This document shows positions 1 through 7,490 of a stretch of DNA of 64,000 nucleotides, one piece after another (position 1 is the stretch's first letter; the number at the start of each line of letters is the position of its first letter). Made by a program: the position numbers and the translations under genes. Source of the DNA: JAIBBV01 sp044347745 (GTDB taxonomy: Bacteria; Bdellovibrionota_C; UBA2361; JAFLCA01); assembly GCA_044347745.1 (NCBI GenBank), contig JBIKUD010000009.1:1-64000 (forward strand), read 5' to 3'. The notes beneath the pieces are model-generated. The model was not told the origin of the DNA and did not search any database. It saw nothing but the letters and a program-made list of their open reading frames with translations.

Positions 1-250
1 TATCAATGGCGTCCATGCTTACCGGTCGTTTCTCACAGGCCCGAATGAAACCGGCTTTAATTTTTTCACTCGCAAAAGGTTCACGCCTATCGTCTTTTTT
101 TATGACCATGGGCAGAGCCAGTTCGACCCGTTCAAAAGTCGTAAAACGGTAGGTGCATGACTGGCATTCGCGACGTCGACGAATTGAATTTTCATCTCCG
201 CGGGAATCGACCACGGCTAATTTTTCAGATTCACAACGTGGGCATTTCAT
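1..250 (-). CDS. nrdR: NrdR transcriptional repressor (3' part cut by window edge)
   Basis: The first 83 codons are present and the remainder lies outside the window. The protein opens MKCPRC and carries the zinc ribbon typical of NrdR: CPRC near residues 3-6 and CQSC near residues 31-34, followed by RFTTFER. The ATP-cone begins after that (PMVIKKDDRREPF). NrdR is an ATP/dATP-sensing repressor of ribonucleotide reductase genes that binds NrdR boxes. It lies directly downstream of glyA on the same strand with a 12-bp gap, so the two are probably cotranscribed. The glyA-nrdR pairing is common in deltaproteobacteria. No NrdR box is visible in this window, as expected with no nrd genes here. Confidence 0.93.
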   Translation of the reverse strand, partial: MKCPRCESEKLAVVDSRGDENSIRRRRECQSCTYRFTTFERVELALPMVIKKDDRREPFASEKIKAGFIRACEKRPVSMDAID

Positions 251-262
251 AAGGTACTACCC

Positions 263-1567
263 TTAGGAGGCAACCAAGCGATGTTGATATAACGGATACC
301 GAGAGCTTAAGGCCTTTACCCTCTCGCGTACTGAAGCAATAGGCTTTTCAGCCCCTCGTGCCTCTAGCGCAGCTTTAAAGCAACTGGCAATTTCCTTCAT
401 ATCAGCTTCTACCATGCCACGGGTGGTAATGGCGGGGGTACCTAAGCGAATTCCGCTACAAATTGTGGGGGGCTGAGGGTCATACGGAATCGTATTTTTA
501 TTGGCAGTAATGCCGACCATATCTAACCAGGTTTCAGCATCTCTTCCATTTACGTCAACAGGACGCAGGTCAACCAACAACAGATGACTGTCGGTGCCTC
601 CAGAAACAATTCTAAACCCTAGGGCCTGAAGCTCGGTGGCTAGCGCTCTTGCATTCTTAATAATCTGCTTCGCATAGGTCTTAAACTCTGGCCTAAGCGC
701 CTCTCCGAAAGCAACAGCCTTTGCCGCAATAGTATGCATGTGAGGCCCGCCTTGGAGTCCAGGGAACACAGATTTATTAATTCCCTTTCCACGAGCTTCC
801 CGAGCCATTATCAATCCTGAACGTGGGCCTCTCAAAGTTTTATGTGTCGTGGTGGTTACAATGTCGCAATATGGAACTGGTGAGGGGTACTCCCCCGCAG
901 CTACTAAGCCCGCATAGTGCGCTATATCAGCGAGCAAAAATGCCCCACTCTCATCAGCCACCTTACGGAAAAACTCAAAATCAAAGGCTCTCGAGTAAGC
1001 CGAAGCGCCAACAATAATCAGCTTGGGTCTATGCTTTAACGCTAAGTCTCGAACCTCGTCATGGTCTACAAGCTGATCCGACTCGCGAACCCCATACGCC
1101 ACAACTTTGTAATTTTTTCCCGAAAAATTTGCTGGATGTCCGTGAGTGAGATGTCCGCCCTGATCCAGACGCAGTCCCATAATGGTATCACCCATGCTGA
1201 GGATACTTTCAAACGCGGCCTGATTTGCAGTCGCTCCAGAGTGCGGCTGCACATTCACAAATTCGCAGCCAAAAAGTTTTTTTGCGCGCTCTTGGGCAAT
1301 TTTTTCAATCTCGTCAACGACATGGCAACCACCATAATAACGCTTTTCAGGTAAGCCTTCCGCGTATTTATTGGTGAGTATTGAACCATTTGCCTCAAGC
1401 ACTGCTTCCGACACATAGTTTTCGCTTGGAATCATCTCAAGGCCAAATTCTTGGCGCTCGGTCTCTTTTTGAATCAAATTAAAGATGGAGGCATCCGACT
1501 GGGCCAGAGGTGAACTGGCATTCTTATGAGAGCTGCCGCAACAGGATGTAGCAGAGGTCGAGTGCAT
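263..1567 (-). CDS. glyA: Serine hydroxymethyltransferase
   Basis: A PLP enzyme that interconverts serine plus tetrahydrofolate with glycine plus methylene-THF, the main one-carbon source. The family landmarks are intact: EMIPSENYVS near the N terminus, TNKYAEGLPEKRYYGG, and the PLP-lysine motif TTTTHKTLRGPRSG with K at about residue 243. The frame is open upstream to 1675. I chose the ATG at 1567 because the homologous part starts soon after it and a GGGGA Shine-Dalgarno lies about 5 nt upstream; the upstream extension looks like noncoding leader. The first 30 residues after this start (serine-, alanine- and cysteine-rich) are a nonconserved extension before the usual N terminus. nrdR follows 12 bp downstream. 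Confidence 0.95.
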   Translation of the reverse strand: MHSTSATSCCGSSHKNASSPLAQSDASIFNLIQKETERQEFGLEMIPSENYVSEAVLEANGSILTNKYAEGLPEKRYYGGCHVVDEIEKIAQERAKKLFGCEFVNVQPHSGATANQAAFESILSMGDTIMGLRLDQGGHLTHGHPANFSGKNYKVVAYGVRESDQLVDHDEVRDLALKHRPKLIIVGASAYSRAFDFEFFRKVADESGAFLLADIAHYAGLVAAGEYPSPVPYCDIVTTTTHKTLRGPRSGLIMAREARGKGINKSVFPGLQGGPHMHTIAAKAVAFGEALRPEFKTYAKQIIKNARALATELQALGFRIVSGGTDSHLLLVDLRPVDVNGRDAETWLDMVGITANKNTIPYDPQPPTICSGIRLGTPAITTRGMVEADMKEIASCFKAALEARGAEKPIASVRERVKALSSRYPLYQHRLVAS

Positions 1568-1779
1568 ATTGTCCCCGTTTAATATTTTGTGGCTTTTCGC
1601 AGCTAGAACTATAGCAGGTATGTCGCGAAGCACCAAATACGACAATGAGTTAAAAGTATTAGGCCTCACGGGCATTTAGACAATTAATGCGCCCGAGATT
1701 CAGAAAACTTGGCTAAACCATAACGTACAGAACGGTGTACTTTGAAACTACAATAATCAGGCGCTGCTCCGGCACTCAA

Positions 1780-1819
1780 ATGCAAAAGGCCCACCAAATT
1801 TTTGGTGGGCCTTTTGCAT
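1780..1819 (-). terminator. Perfect 19-bp hairpin terminator after acpP
   Basis: A perfect inverted repeat: 1780-1798 pairs with 1801-1819 around a 2-nt centre (TT). Each arm holds GGCCCACC flanked by AAAA or TTTT, so either strand can form a GC-rich stem followed by a T run. It sits 21 bp past the acpP stop and upstream of glyA. It probably ends the rpmF-fabG-acpP transcript and separates it from glyA-nrdR. Confidence 0.85.
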
Positions 1820-1840
1820 GTACAAGGTTACAAGCTAAAA

Positions 1841-2086
1841 TTAAGCTTGGCGTCCTTGGATGTAGTTCAATACGTCTTGAACTGACTGAATCTTTTCAGC
1901 GTCCTCGTCAGGAATCTCCATATCGTATTCCTCTTCGAGAGCCATGATGAGCTCGACGATATCAAGTGAGTCAGCCCCGAGATCCTCAATGAATGAGGCC
2001 TCAGCGGTAACGTCAGCCATATCCACGCCAAGCTGATCCACAATTATAGCCTTAACTCGTTCAGCAATCTCCTCAGCTGATGCCAT
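1841..2086 (-). CDS. acpP: Acyl carrier protein
   Basis: An 81-residue acidic protein of normal family length. The phosphopantetheine attachment motif is GADSLDIVELIM with the modified serine at residue 40. The four-helix pattern and acidic helix II (MALEEEYDMEIPDEDAEK) are intact. It carries growing acyl chains in type II fatty acid synthesis. The upstream neighbour is fabG, as usual, but a 428-bp gap with its own promoter separates them, and fabF does not follow. A strong terminator lies immediately downstream. ACP is normally needed at high level, which fits a dedicated promoter. Confidence 0.97.
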   Translation of the reverse strand: MASAEEIAERVKAIIVDQLGVDMADVTAEASFIEDLGADSLDIVELIMALEEEYDMEIPDEDAEKIQSVQDVLNYIQGRQA

Positions 2087-2178
2087 TCTCCGATCTCCAG
2101 ATTGATTAAGAAAAATATCTCTAAAATTCGCCTGAACTACCCTCAGTACTGACGGAAGCTCCTGACTGAAGCACCCTT

Positions 2179-2206
2179 TTATAGACTAACCGGTAATGTA
2201 GTCAAG
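2179..2206 (-). promoter_or_regulatory. Sigma-70-type promoter for acpP
   Basis: On the minus strand TTGACT (2206-2201) is followed after 16 bp by TATAAA (2184-2179). This is close to the -35/-10 consensus and sits about 95 bp upstream of the acpP start. There is no competing candidate of similar quality in the gap. Confidence 0.65.
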
Positions 2207-2514
2207 AGAGGCAAAAGTCACTTTTTACATGGCGAAGCAATGCCCTTAAGGTCTGATTTTACAGCTTTTTAGCCCAAAATCTCCCTCAGAGCCCTAGAAC
2301 TCTAGCTGAAGCGAGCGCACAATGCACTAGCTGACAGCGAAAATCATTCGAATATAAGAAAACGTGAGGCGCAAAAAGCTTTTCTGCCCAATCGTATGAA
2401 AATCTAATTGATGCAGCGGGTTGCAGGCACAAACGAGGCCAAGATTCCTAATATAGACACTCTAAATGGGATTGGGCAAAACAAAATGAGAGAGCCATGT
2501 GCTGTAATTACTCA
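2207..2514. other. Gene-free stretch between fabG and the acpP promoter
   Basis: About 300 bp with no coding frame I can support on either strand and no clear hairpin or repeat. plsX, fabH, fabD or fabF, which often accompany fabG and acpP, are not present as remnants that I can recognise. Confidence 0.6.
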
Positions 2515-3261
2515 TTACATGTACATGCCGCCATTCACACTCAATGTTTGGCCGGTGATATAAGCGGATCTGTCTGACGCCAAAAACAAGACAGCCTCAG
2601 CAATGTCCTGTGCCGCACCAATGCGCCCCAAAGGAACTGCCTTCAAGAGTTCTTCCCGCATTTTCTCGTCCAACTTACCAGTCATGTCTGTCTCGATATA
2701 ACCAGGCGCTACAGCATTAACGGTAATATTTCGGGATGCGAGCTCTCGAGCCATGGACTTTGTCATACCTATTAACCCAGCTTTCGATGCAACATAAGCG
2801 GCTTGACCTGGGTTTCCCATCTCTCCAACCACCGAGCTAATATTGATAATTCTACCGAAGCGGCTTTTCATCATCGATTTCACGGCAGCACGGCAACAAT
2901 AGAATGCACCGGTAAGATTAGTGCTAAGTACCTTCTCCCAATCTTCATCTTTGTAGCGCATTAAAAGACCGTCTTTGGCGATGCCAGCATTGTTTACCAA
3001 AATGTCTAGGCGCCCAGCAGAGCCGATAATTGTCTCTATAGCAGCACTTACTGCTTCGCTGGAGCCCACATCAAACCCTACTACCTCAGCGTTTCCTCCC
3101 GCCGCTTTACACAAAGCAACAGTCTCATCTGCTGCATTTGAATTTGAGCTAAAATTGACAAATACTTTTGCACCAGCTTTAGCCAGTCCAACGCAGATTG
3201 CACGACCTATTCCGCGAGAACCACCAGTCACCAACGCTACTTTGCCTTCAAGCTCTTTCAT
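2515..3261 (-). CDS. fabG: 3-oxoacyl-[acyl-carrier-protein] reductase
   Basis: A short-chain dehydrogenase that reduces 3-oxoacyl-ACP with NADPH. It shows the Rossmann motif TGGSRGIG near the N terminus, NNAG at about residue 90, the catalytic Ser (NISSVVG) and the YVASKAG tyrosine-lysine pair, and ends MYM like FabG proteins. The frame is open to 3285, but the ATG at 3261 (MKELEGKVALVTGG) matches the family and has an AGAGGG ribosome site 6 nt upstream. rpmF lies upstream on the same strand with about 130 bp between them. Sequence cannot exclude another SDR function, but the acpP neighbourhood supports FabG. Confidence 0.93.
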   Translation of the reverse strand: MKELEGKVALVTGGSRGIGRAICVGLAKAGAKVFVNFSSNSNAADETVALCKAAGGNAEVVGFDVGSSEAVSAAIETIIGSAGRLDILVNNAGIAKDGLLMRYKDEDWEKVLSTNLTGAFYCCRAAVKSMMKSRFGRIINISSVVGEMGNPGQAAYVASKAGLIGMTKSMARELASRNITVNAVAPGYIETDMTGKLDEKMREELLKAVPLGRIGAAQDIAEAVLFLASDRSAYITGQTLSVNGGMYM

Positions 3262-3391
3262 AAGATCCCTCTGAGGTAAAAACACAAAACGAGGGCCTAT
3301 CGGCCCTCTAAATTTTACTATCTCCGCTTGGTAAAGGAACCTTGAGGATGATAGAGCAAACTACTTAGAAAATTTCTCTGCGATGGGCGCG

Positions 3392-3589
3392 TTATGCAGC
3401 AGTCACATCATCCGAAGCTACAGCCACAATCTGCTTCCCTCGGTAAGTGCCACAGTTACCACAAGCACGATGACGTAGAACTGGCTCTGCACAATTTGGA
3501 CACACAACTGCAAACGTTCTATCGAGTGCGTCATGTGCGCGACGCATATTGCGGCGGGATTTTGATGTACGCTTCTTTGGAACTGGCAT
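3392..3589 (-). CDS. rpmF: 50S ribosomal protein L32
   Basis: 65 residues, beginning MPVPKKRTSKSRRNMRRAHD, which is the L32 signature. A four-cysteine zinc ribbon follows (CPNC, then CGNC), so it is the zinc-binding form. The ATG is preceded by GAGG about 5 nt upstream. In many bacteria yceD sits directly upstream and plsX-fabH downstream. Here yceD is some 16 kb away (19533-20066) and fabG follows directly. Confidence 0.97.
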   Translation of the reverse strand: MPVPKKRTSKSRRNMRRAHDALDRTFAVVCPNCAEPVLRHRACGNCGTYRGKQIVAVASDDVTAA

Positions 3590-3765
3590 AAGGCCTCAAT
3601 TTAAAGCTGATAAGTCGCGGTAAAGCCGCGCTTTTTTTAAGTTATTTTAGAGGCAGCTGCCCCTTAAAATTGAACCGAGACAGTAACACAAGGGGCGACC
3701 AAACCTCAAGTCTAGCCGCCCCAAAACTTACTCAAACTTACAAAACTGCTTAGGTTCTTTCAGAA

Positions 3766-5043
3766 CTACCAGTCTACTTTGCCCTGAGTTTGAGGGTGGG
3801 ATACAGGCACGAACGGAAACTTCCCTAGGAAATTCAATACGCTAAGTACATAGGCACCCAGGAAACCCAAGAACATACCAAACTCGAGGAGTCCGAATGG
3901 AATAGCACTTGGGCTGATGTTAGGCATAATCGCGATGTATTTTTCAGCCCATATTCCGAGGAATATCATCACTCCCACTGTCGCAAAAGCTGCATGGGTA
4001 CGCTTTAAATCGCGGCTAAGTAACAGGATAAATGGGATGATGAAACAGAGTGAAAATGTTACCCAACCCCAGCCTTTCCAAGGATACTCACGTGTGCGCA
4101 AAATCATCCACTGAGTTTCTTCAGGCAGATTACCATACCACTGTGGCAAAAACTGGCTAAAGAAGAAGTACCCCCACAACATGCAAAAACCAAAGGTCAA
4201 CTTACCGTGATCCCAACGGGTGCCCGGCTGCAAAACTTTGGCATAGTCACTGTTAGTTTGTACAAGGTAATAGGTGATGATGGCGAGGAATGCCCAAGCT
4301 AAATACACATTACCAACGAAGTAAAAACCACCGAAAAGGTTGGAAATCCAAAAAGGATCCATCCCCATTACAAATTCAAATGCAAACAACGAGTATATGG
4401 TTGCATAAAGAAAAATAAGTACGGGCGCAAATCTCGACATCTTCGGATGCAAGCTATACGCCTCTTCGGCTGTGCCCTTCCAGTTTGCAGCCATATCTTG
4501 GTAAAAGCTACCAACCCAACGGCCTCTTTGTGCCCAACGCTCGCGAAGCATGCCAATGTCACCGCGAAGTGACCACTTCACAAATTTATTTAAAAGAAAA
4601 AACAAGAGCCCAAGCAAGATAAGGTGACGGGCATATACAAAGTTAGGCTGCATCCACGCAACCTTGCCAGGCATATCTTGTCGTGCCCAGACAAAAAGAT
4701 GCTCACGACCAAAGTAGGTCACGGCAATCGAGATAAATGCCCAAGGGAAATAGGCAACTCCCGACTCTGCTATTCTTCGAAGTGGGGTTCCCCAGACAGC
4801 ACGTACAATTTGGAAGATAACCGCAATCACCACACTGCCGACTGCAAGACCCATGAAGAAAACAGCGCTTGTAAAATAGGCGGCCCAGAAATGGGCAAGG
4901 TCGCTGCTGAACAAGCCGTAAGAAAATGTGAGCACCCCAACAACTACACAAAGCCACATTACTCGGGTAAGTCCAGAACCAGCTTTGACTGGCTCAGCAT
5001 CAAGCACTTCATTTAAGTTAATTTTTGCAATTTCGCCGTGCAT
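3766..5043 (-). CDS. actF: Alternative complex III subunit ActF (NrfD-like membrane subunit)
   Basis: A 425-residue polytopic membrane protein with about ten hydrophobic segments, related to NrfD/PsrC and to ActC. It is the last gene of a six-gene set in the order known for alternative complex III (ACIII). ACIII oxidises membrane quinol and passes electrons to cytochrome c or directly to a terminal oxidase, replacing the bc1 complex. The N terminus (about 25 residues) is cytoplasmic-like before the first helix. The start lies 6 nt after the actE stop, so the two are tightly coupled. The region downstream (3640-3765) holds an imperfect GC hairpin (3692-3697 with 3717-3722) that could end the operon, with a weak T tract. 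Confidence 0.9.
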   Translation of the reverse strand: MHGEIAKINLNEVLDAEPVKAGSGLTRVMWLCVVVGVLTFSYGLFSSDLAHFWAAYFTSAVFFMGLAVGSVVIAVIFQIVRAVWGTPLRRIAESGVAYFPWAFISIAVTYFGREHLFVWARQDMPGKVAWMQPNFVYARHLILLGLLFFLLNKFVKWSLRGDIGMLRERWAQRGRWVGSFYQDMAANWKGTAEEAYSLHPKMSRFAPVLIFLYATIYSLFAFEFVMGMDPFWISNLFGGFYFVGNVYLAWAFLAIITYYLVQTNSDYAKVLQPGTRWDHGKLTFGFCMLWGYFFFSQFLPQWYGNLPEETQWMILRTREYPWKGWGWVTFSLCFIIPFILLLSRDLKRTHAAFATVGVMIFLGIWAEKYIAIMPNISPSAIPFGLLEFGMFLGFLGAYVLSVLNFLGKFPFVPVSHPQTQGKVDW

Positions 5044-5049
5044 ACTCGC

Positions 5050-5553
5050 CTACTTTCCGTTCTGAAATTTTCGAATGTAGTTAACAATGTCCCAATGTTC
5101 GGTTGGAGATAGCTTGTAGCCATACCCAGGCATAAGCGCCATACCACCAAAGTGTATCGTGGAATAATAGAAACCGTCGGTTCTATCTTTATAGAGTTGA
5201 GCGGTAAGGTCAGGCCCGGGCATATACTTGGCCACAGCGCCCATACTTTGCTGCTTGCCATTTGAAAATGTTCCGTGGCAAGGACTACAATTAATTGCGA
5301 ACAATCTTTCTCCGTTCGCCACTGACAAATAAGAGGGCTCAACGGGGTTATTCAATTTAGCGGCCTCTTCTTTTGACTCGACCCGGCGCTCAAGGGAGCC
5401 CAAAGGGATCGAGCCAGGAGCTTTTGGCCGCATGACGTCGCCAGTAATTGGTTGGTCGTGATACATGTCTGTATTAAATGGCAGAGACCATACAAGCCTT
5501 GGTGCTACTAGCACCAAGGCCAAAATTCCCGCTGCCCTAATTCCAAACCTCAT
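5050..5553 (-). CDS. actE: Alternative complex III subunit ActE (mono-heme cytochrome c)
   Basis: 167 residues with an N-terminal signal or anchor segment (hydrophobic, residues about 6-22) and one heme c motif, CSPCH, in the sequence FAINCSPCHGTFSNG. A methionine-rich C-terminal half (GGMALMPGYGYKLS) can supply the distal heme ligand. It is the mono-heme cytochrome of ACIII on the periplasmic face, expected to relay electrons from ActA to the acceptor. It sits between actD and actF in the conserved order. Confidence 0.9.
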   Translation of the reverse strand: MRFGIRAAGILALVLVAPRLVWSLPFNTDMYHDQPITGDVMRPKAPGSIPLGSLERRVESKEEAAKLNNPVEPSYLSVANGERLFAINCSPCHGTFSNGKQQSMGAVAKYMPGPDLTAQLYKDRTDGFYYSTIHFGGMALMPGYGYKLSPTEHWDIVNYIRKFQNGK

Positions 5554-5610
5554 AACTGATTCCTTTAACTCTCAGCTCTGCATTGAACTCTAAAACTTCT
5601 CGAAGGTACG

Positions 5611-6123
5611 TTATAACCCCTCTTCTACTCTCACTTCCTCTGCACCAGATTCGCTGAGTGCAGCTTTCACCTTATCAACTGTATTGCGATCGCAATCAAC
5701 GACCACACCAAACTTGTCGTCTGAAAAGCGTGGGTCATACCCCGGCTTACGAAAAAGATCTGGTATGCGGCAAAAATGCAGCAAAGCTAACAAGGTAAAA
5801 ATACCACCGAGCAAAATAGTGCATTCGTATCCAATAACTACAAATCCAGGTATTGAAACGATATCCTTGGCGCTAACTCTTAGGGGGTAATCAAGTGAGC
5901 AAAGAATAGCCAAACTAAAACCGAAGATGAGGCCGGTTATTGCACCAGTACCAGTAACAAAGCGAACTGGGCTCTTTCCGGGTAATGTCGCTTCTTCAAT
6001 TTCATGATTGGGAACTGGAGAGTACACCTTATACTCAAGGTTTTGCTCCTGAACTTTTTTGATGCCCTTGAGAAGGTCATCAATATATGAGTACACACCT
6101 ACAACCACTTTTGCACTGCTCAT
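5611..6123 (-). CDS. actD: Alternative complex III subunit ActD (DUF3341)
   Basis: About 170 residues with two transmembrane segments in the middle (TGAITGLIFGFSLAILCS and GFVVIGYECTILLGGIFTLL) and soluble ends, as in DUF3341/ActD proteins. The ATG at 6123 (MSSAKVVVGVYSYID) follows the actC stop by 1 nt and has a GGGAGG site upstream inside actC. A longer frame starting at 6144 would overlap actC and lacks this support. ActD is an ACIII membrane subunit with no cofactor. Confidence 0.88.
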   Translation of the reverse strand: MSSAKVVVGVYSYIDDLLKGIKKVQEQNLEYKVYSPVPNHEIEEATLPGKSPVRFVTGTGAITGLIFGFSLAILCSLDYPLRVSAKDIVSIPGFVVIGYECTILLGGIFTLLALLHFCRIPDLFRKPGYDPRFSDDKFGVVVDCDRNTVDKVKAALSESGAEEVRVEEGL

Positions 6124-6124
6124 C

Positions 6125-7471
6125 TTAATGCCCTCCCTGCCCATGCCGAGATGGGACCGGTAGAATTTCTTTTATTTCAGTAATGGCAACAGCTGGAAAG
6201 AACTTAATGAACAAGGTCATGTACATTCCAAACCATCCGAAAGCACCGATAGTGATTCCCAAATCTACCCAAGAAAAATTGTAGCCACCCCATGCGCTTG
6301 GGATGTAATCGCGGGCGAGTGATTGCAATATGATATTAAAACGCTCAAGCCACATCCCAATGTTGATGATTATGGAAAGTACGAACAAAACGGGAATGCT
6401 CGTGCGCATCGACTTAATCCAGAGAATTTGTGGCGCTATGCAGTTACAGAACACCATCCCCCAGAATGCCGGCCACATCTCACCGAAGGGACGGAACCAA
6501 AATTGGAAACGCTCAAACGCATTATTGCTGTACCAAGCCATATAAAACTCGGTAATGTAGGCGTAGCTTACTATTCCGGAGGTAACCAGAATAAGTTTGC
6601 TCATGGCGTCAAAGTTCTTGTCGGTAATGAGGCGCTCTAATTTAAATACTTTTCGAATTGGGATGGCCAAAGTTATTACCATCGCCACGCCAGAGAAAAT
6701 CGCGCCAGCAACAAAGTATGGAGGGAAAATGGTAGCATGCCAGCCAGGCACGATACTCATCGCGAAGTCCCAAGATACGACGCTATGTACCGATACAACG
6801 AGTGGTGTTGCAAATGCAGCGAAGAATAAATAGGCGGCGGTATAATGCTTCCACTGAGAATTGTTTCCAGTCCAGCCGAGAGAGGTAACTGAATAGAGAA
6901 GCTTTCTAAACCATGTTTTTGCTCGATCGCGAGCGCAGGCAATATCTGGAATCAGTCCGATGATGAAGAAAGTGGCTGAAATGGTGAGGTATGTTGAAAC
7001 TGCGAAAACGTCCCAAAGAAGCGGCGACCGAAAATTTGGCCATAGAGCCCGCTGATTAGGATAGGGCATCAACCAGTAAAAGAACCACACGCGTCCCAAA
7101 TGGATTAGTGGAAATAGCCCGGCAGTCAAAACGGCAAATACAGTCATGGCCTCCGCCAGTCGATAAATCGACATACGGAATTTGGCGCGGAACAAATAAA
7201 GTACTGCTGAAATTAACGTTCCAGAATGCGCGATACCGACCCAAAATACGAAATTCGTAATGTAGGCACCCCACATAATTGGATGAGATTTACCGGCATC
7301 ACCAATTCCATAAATAATTTGATGCGTCCAAGAGGCCGCGCCAATACCGACACAAGTGAGACAAAATGCCAGGAGCACGTACCAACCTGCAGTTGGCGGC
7401 TCCAGCATTTTAAGCACTGTGTCGTTTACTTCTGAATAGGTTACTTCACCGTTTGCCTGATGGGCGCTCAT
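6125..7471 (-). CDS. actC: Alternative complex III subunit ActC (NrfD-like quinol-binding subunit)
   Basis: 448 residues, about ten transmembrane helices, NrfD/PolS superfamily. ActC receives electrons from quinol at the membrane and passes them to the ActB iron-sulfur domain. The family pattern is visible in the first helix region (GWYVLLAFCLTCVGIGA) and in the middle (HSVVSWDFAMSIVPGWHATIFPPYFVAGAI), where conserved His, Asp and Trp line the putative quinol pocket. It is 19 bp downstream of actB and almost abuts actD. It is homologous to ActF in the same operon, and this double NrfD arrangement is diagnostic for ACIII. Confidence 0.92.
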   Translation of the reverse strand: MSAHQANGEVTYSEVNDTVLKMLEPPTAGWYVLLAFCLTCVGIGAASWTHQIIYGIGDAGKSHPIMWGAYITNFVFWVGIAHSGTLISAVLYLFRAKFRMSIYRLAEAMTVFAVLTAGLFPLIHLGRVWFFYWLMPYPNQRALWPNFRSPLLWDVFAVSTYLTISATFFIIGLIPDIACARDRAKTWFRKLLYSVTSLGWTGNNSQWKHYTAAYLFFAAFATPLVVSVHSVVSWDFAMSIVPGWHATIFPPYFVAGAIFSGVAMVITLAIPIRKVFKLERLITDKNFDAMSKLILVTSGIVSYAYITEFYMAWYSNNAFERFQFWFRPFGEMWPAFWGMVFCNCIAPQILWIKSMRTSIPVLFVLSIIINIGMWLERFNIILQSLARDYIPSAWGGYNFSWVDLGITIGAFGWFGMYMTLFIKFFPAVAITEIKEILPVPSRHGQGGH

Positions 7472-7490
7472 AGGTCTATCTCACACACAG

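Noticed and set aside
3616..3630. A small hairpin, CGCGG-TAAAG-CCGCG, followed by a T run on the plus strand.
   Set aside because: No gene on the plus strand lies upstream of it, and on the minus strand the T run is on the wrong side to end a transcript.
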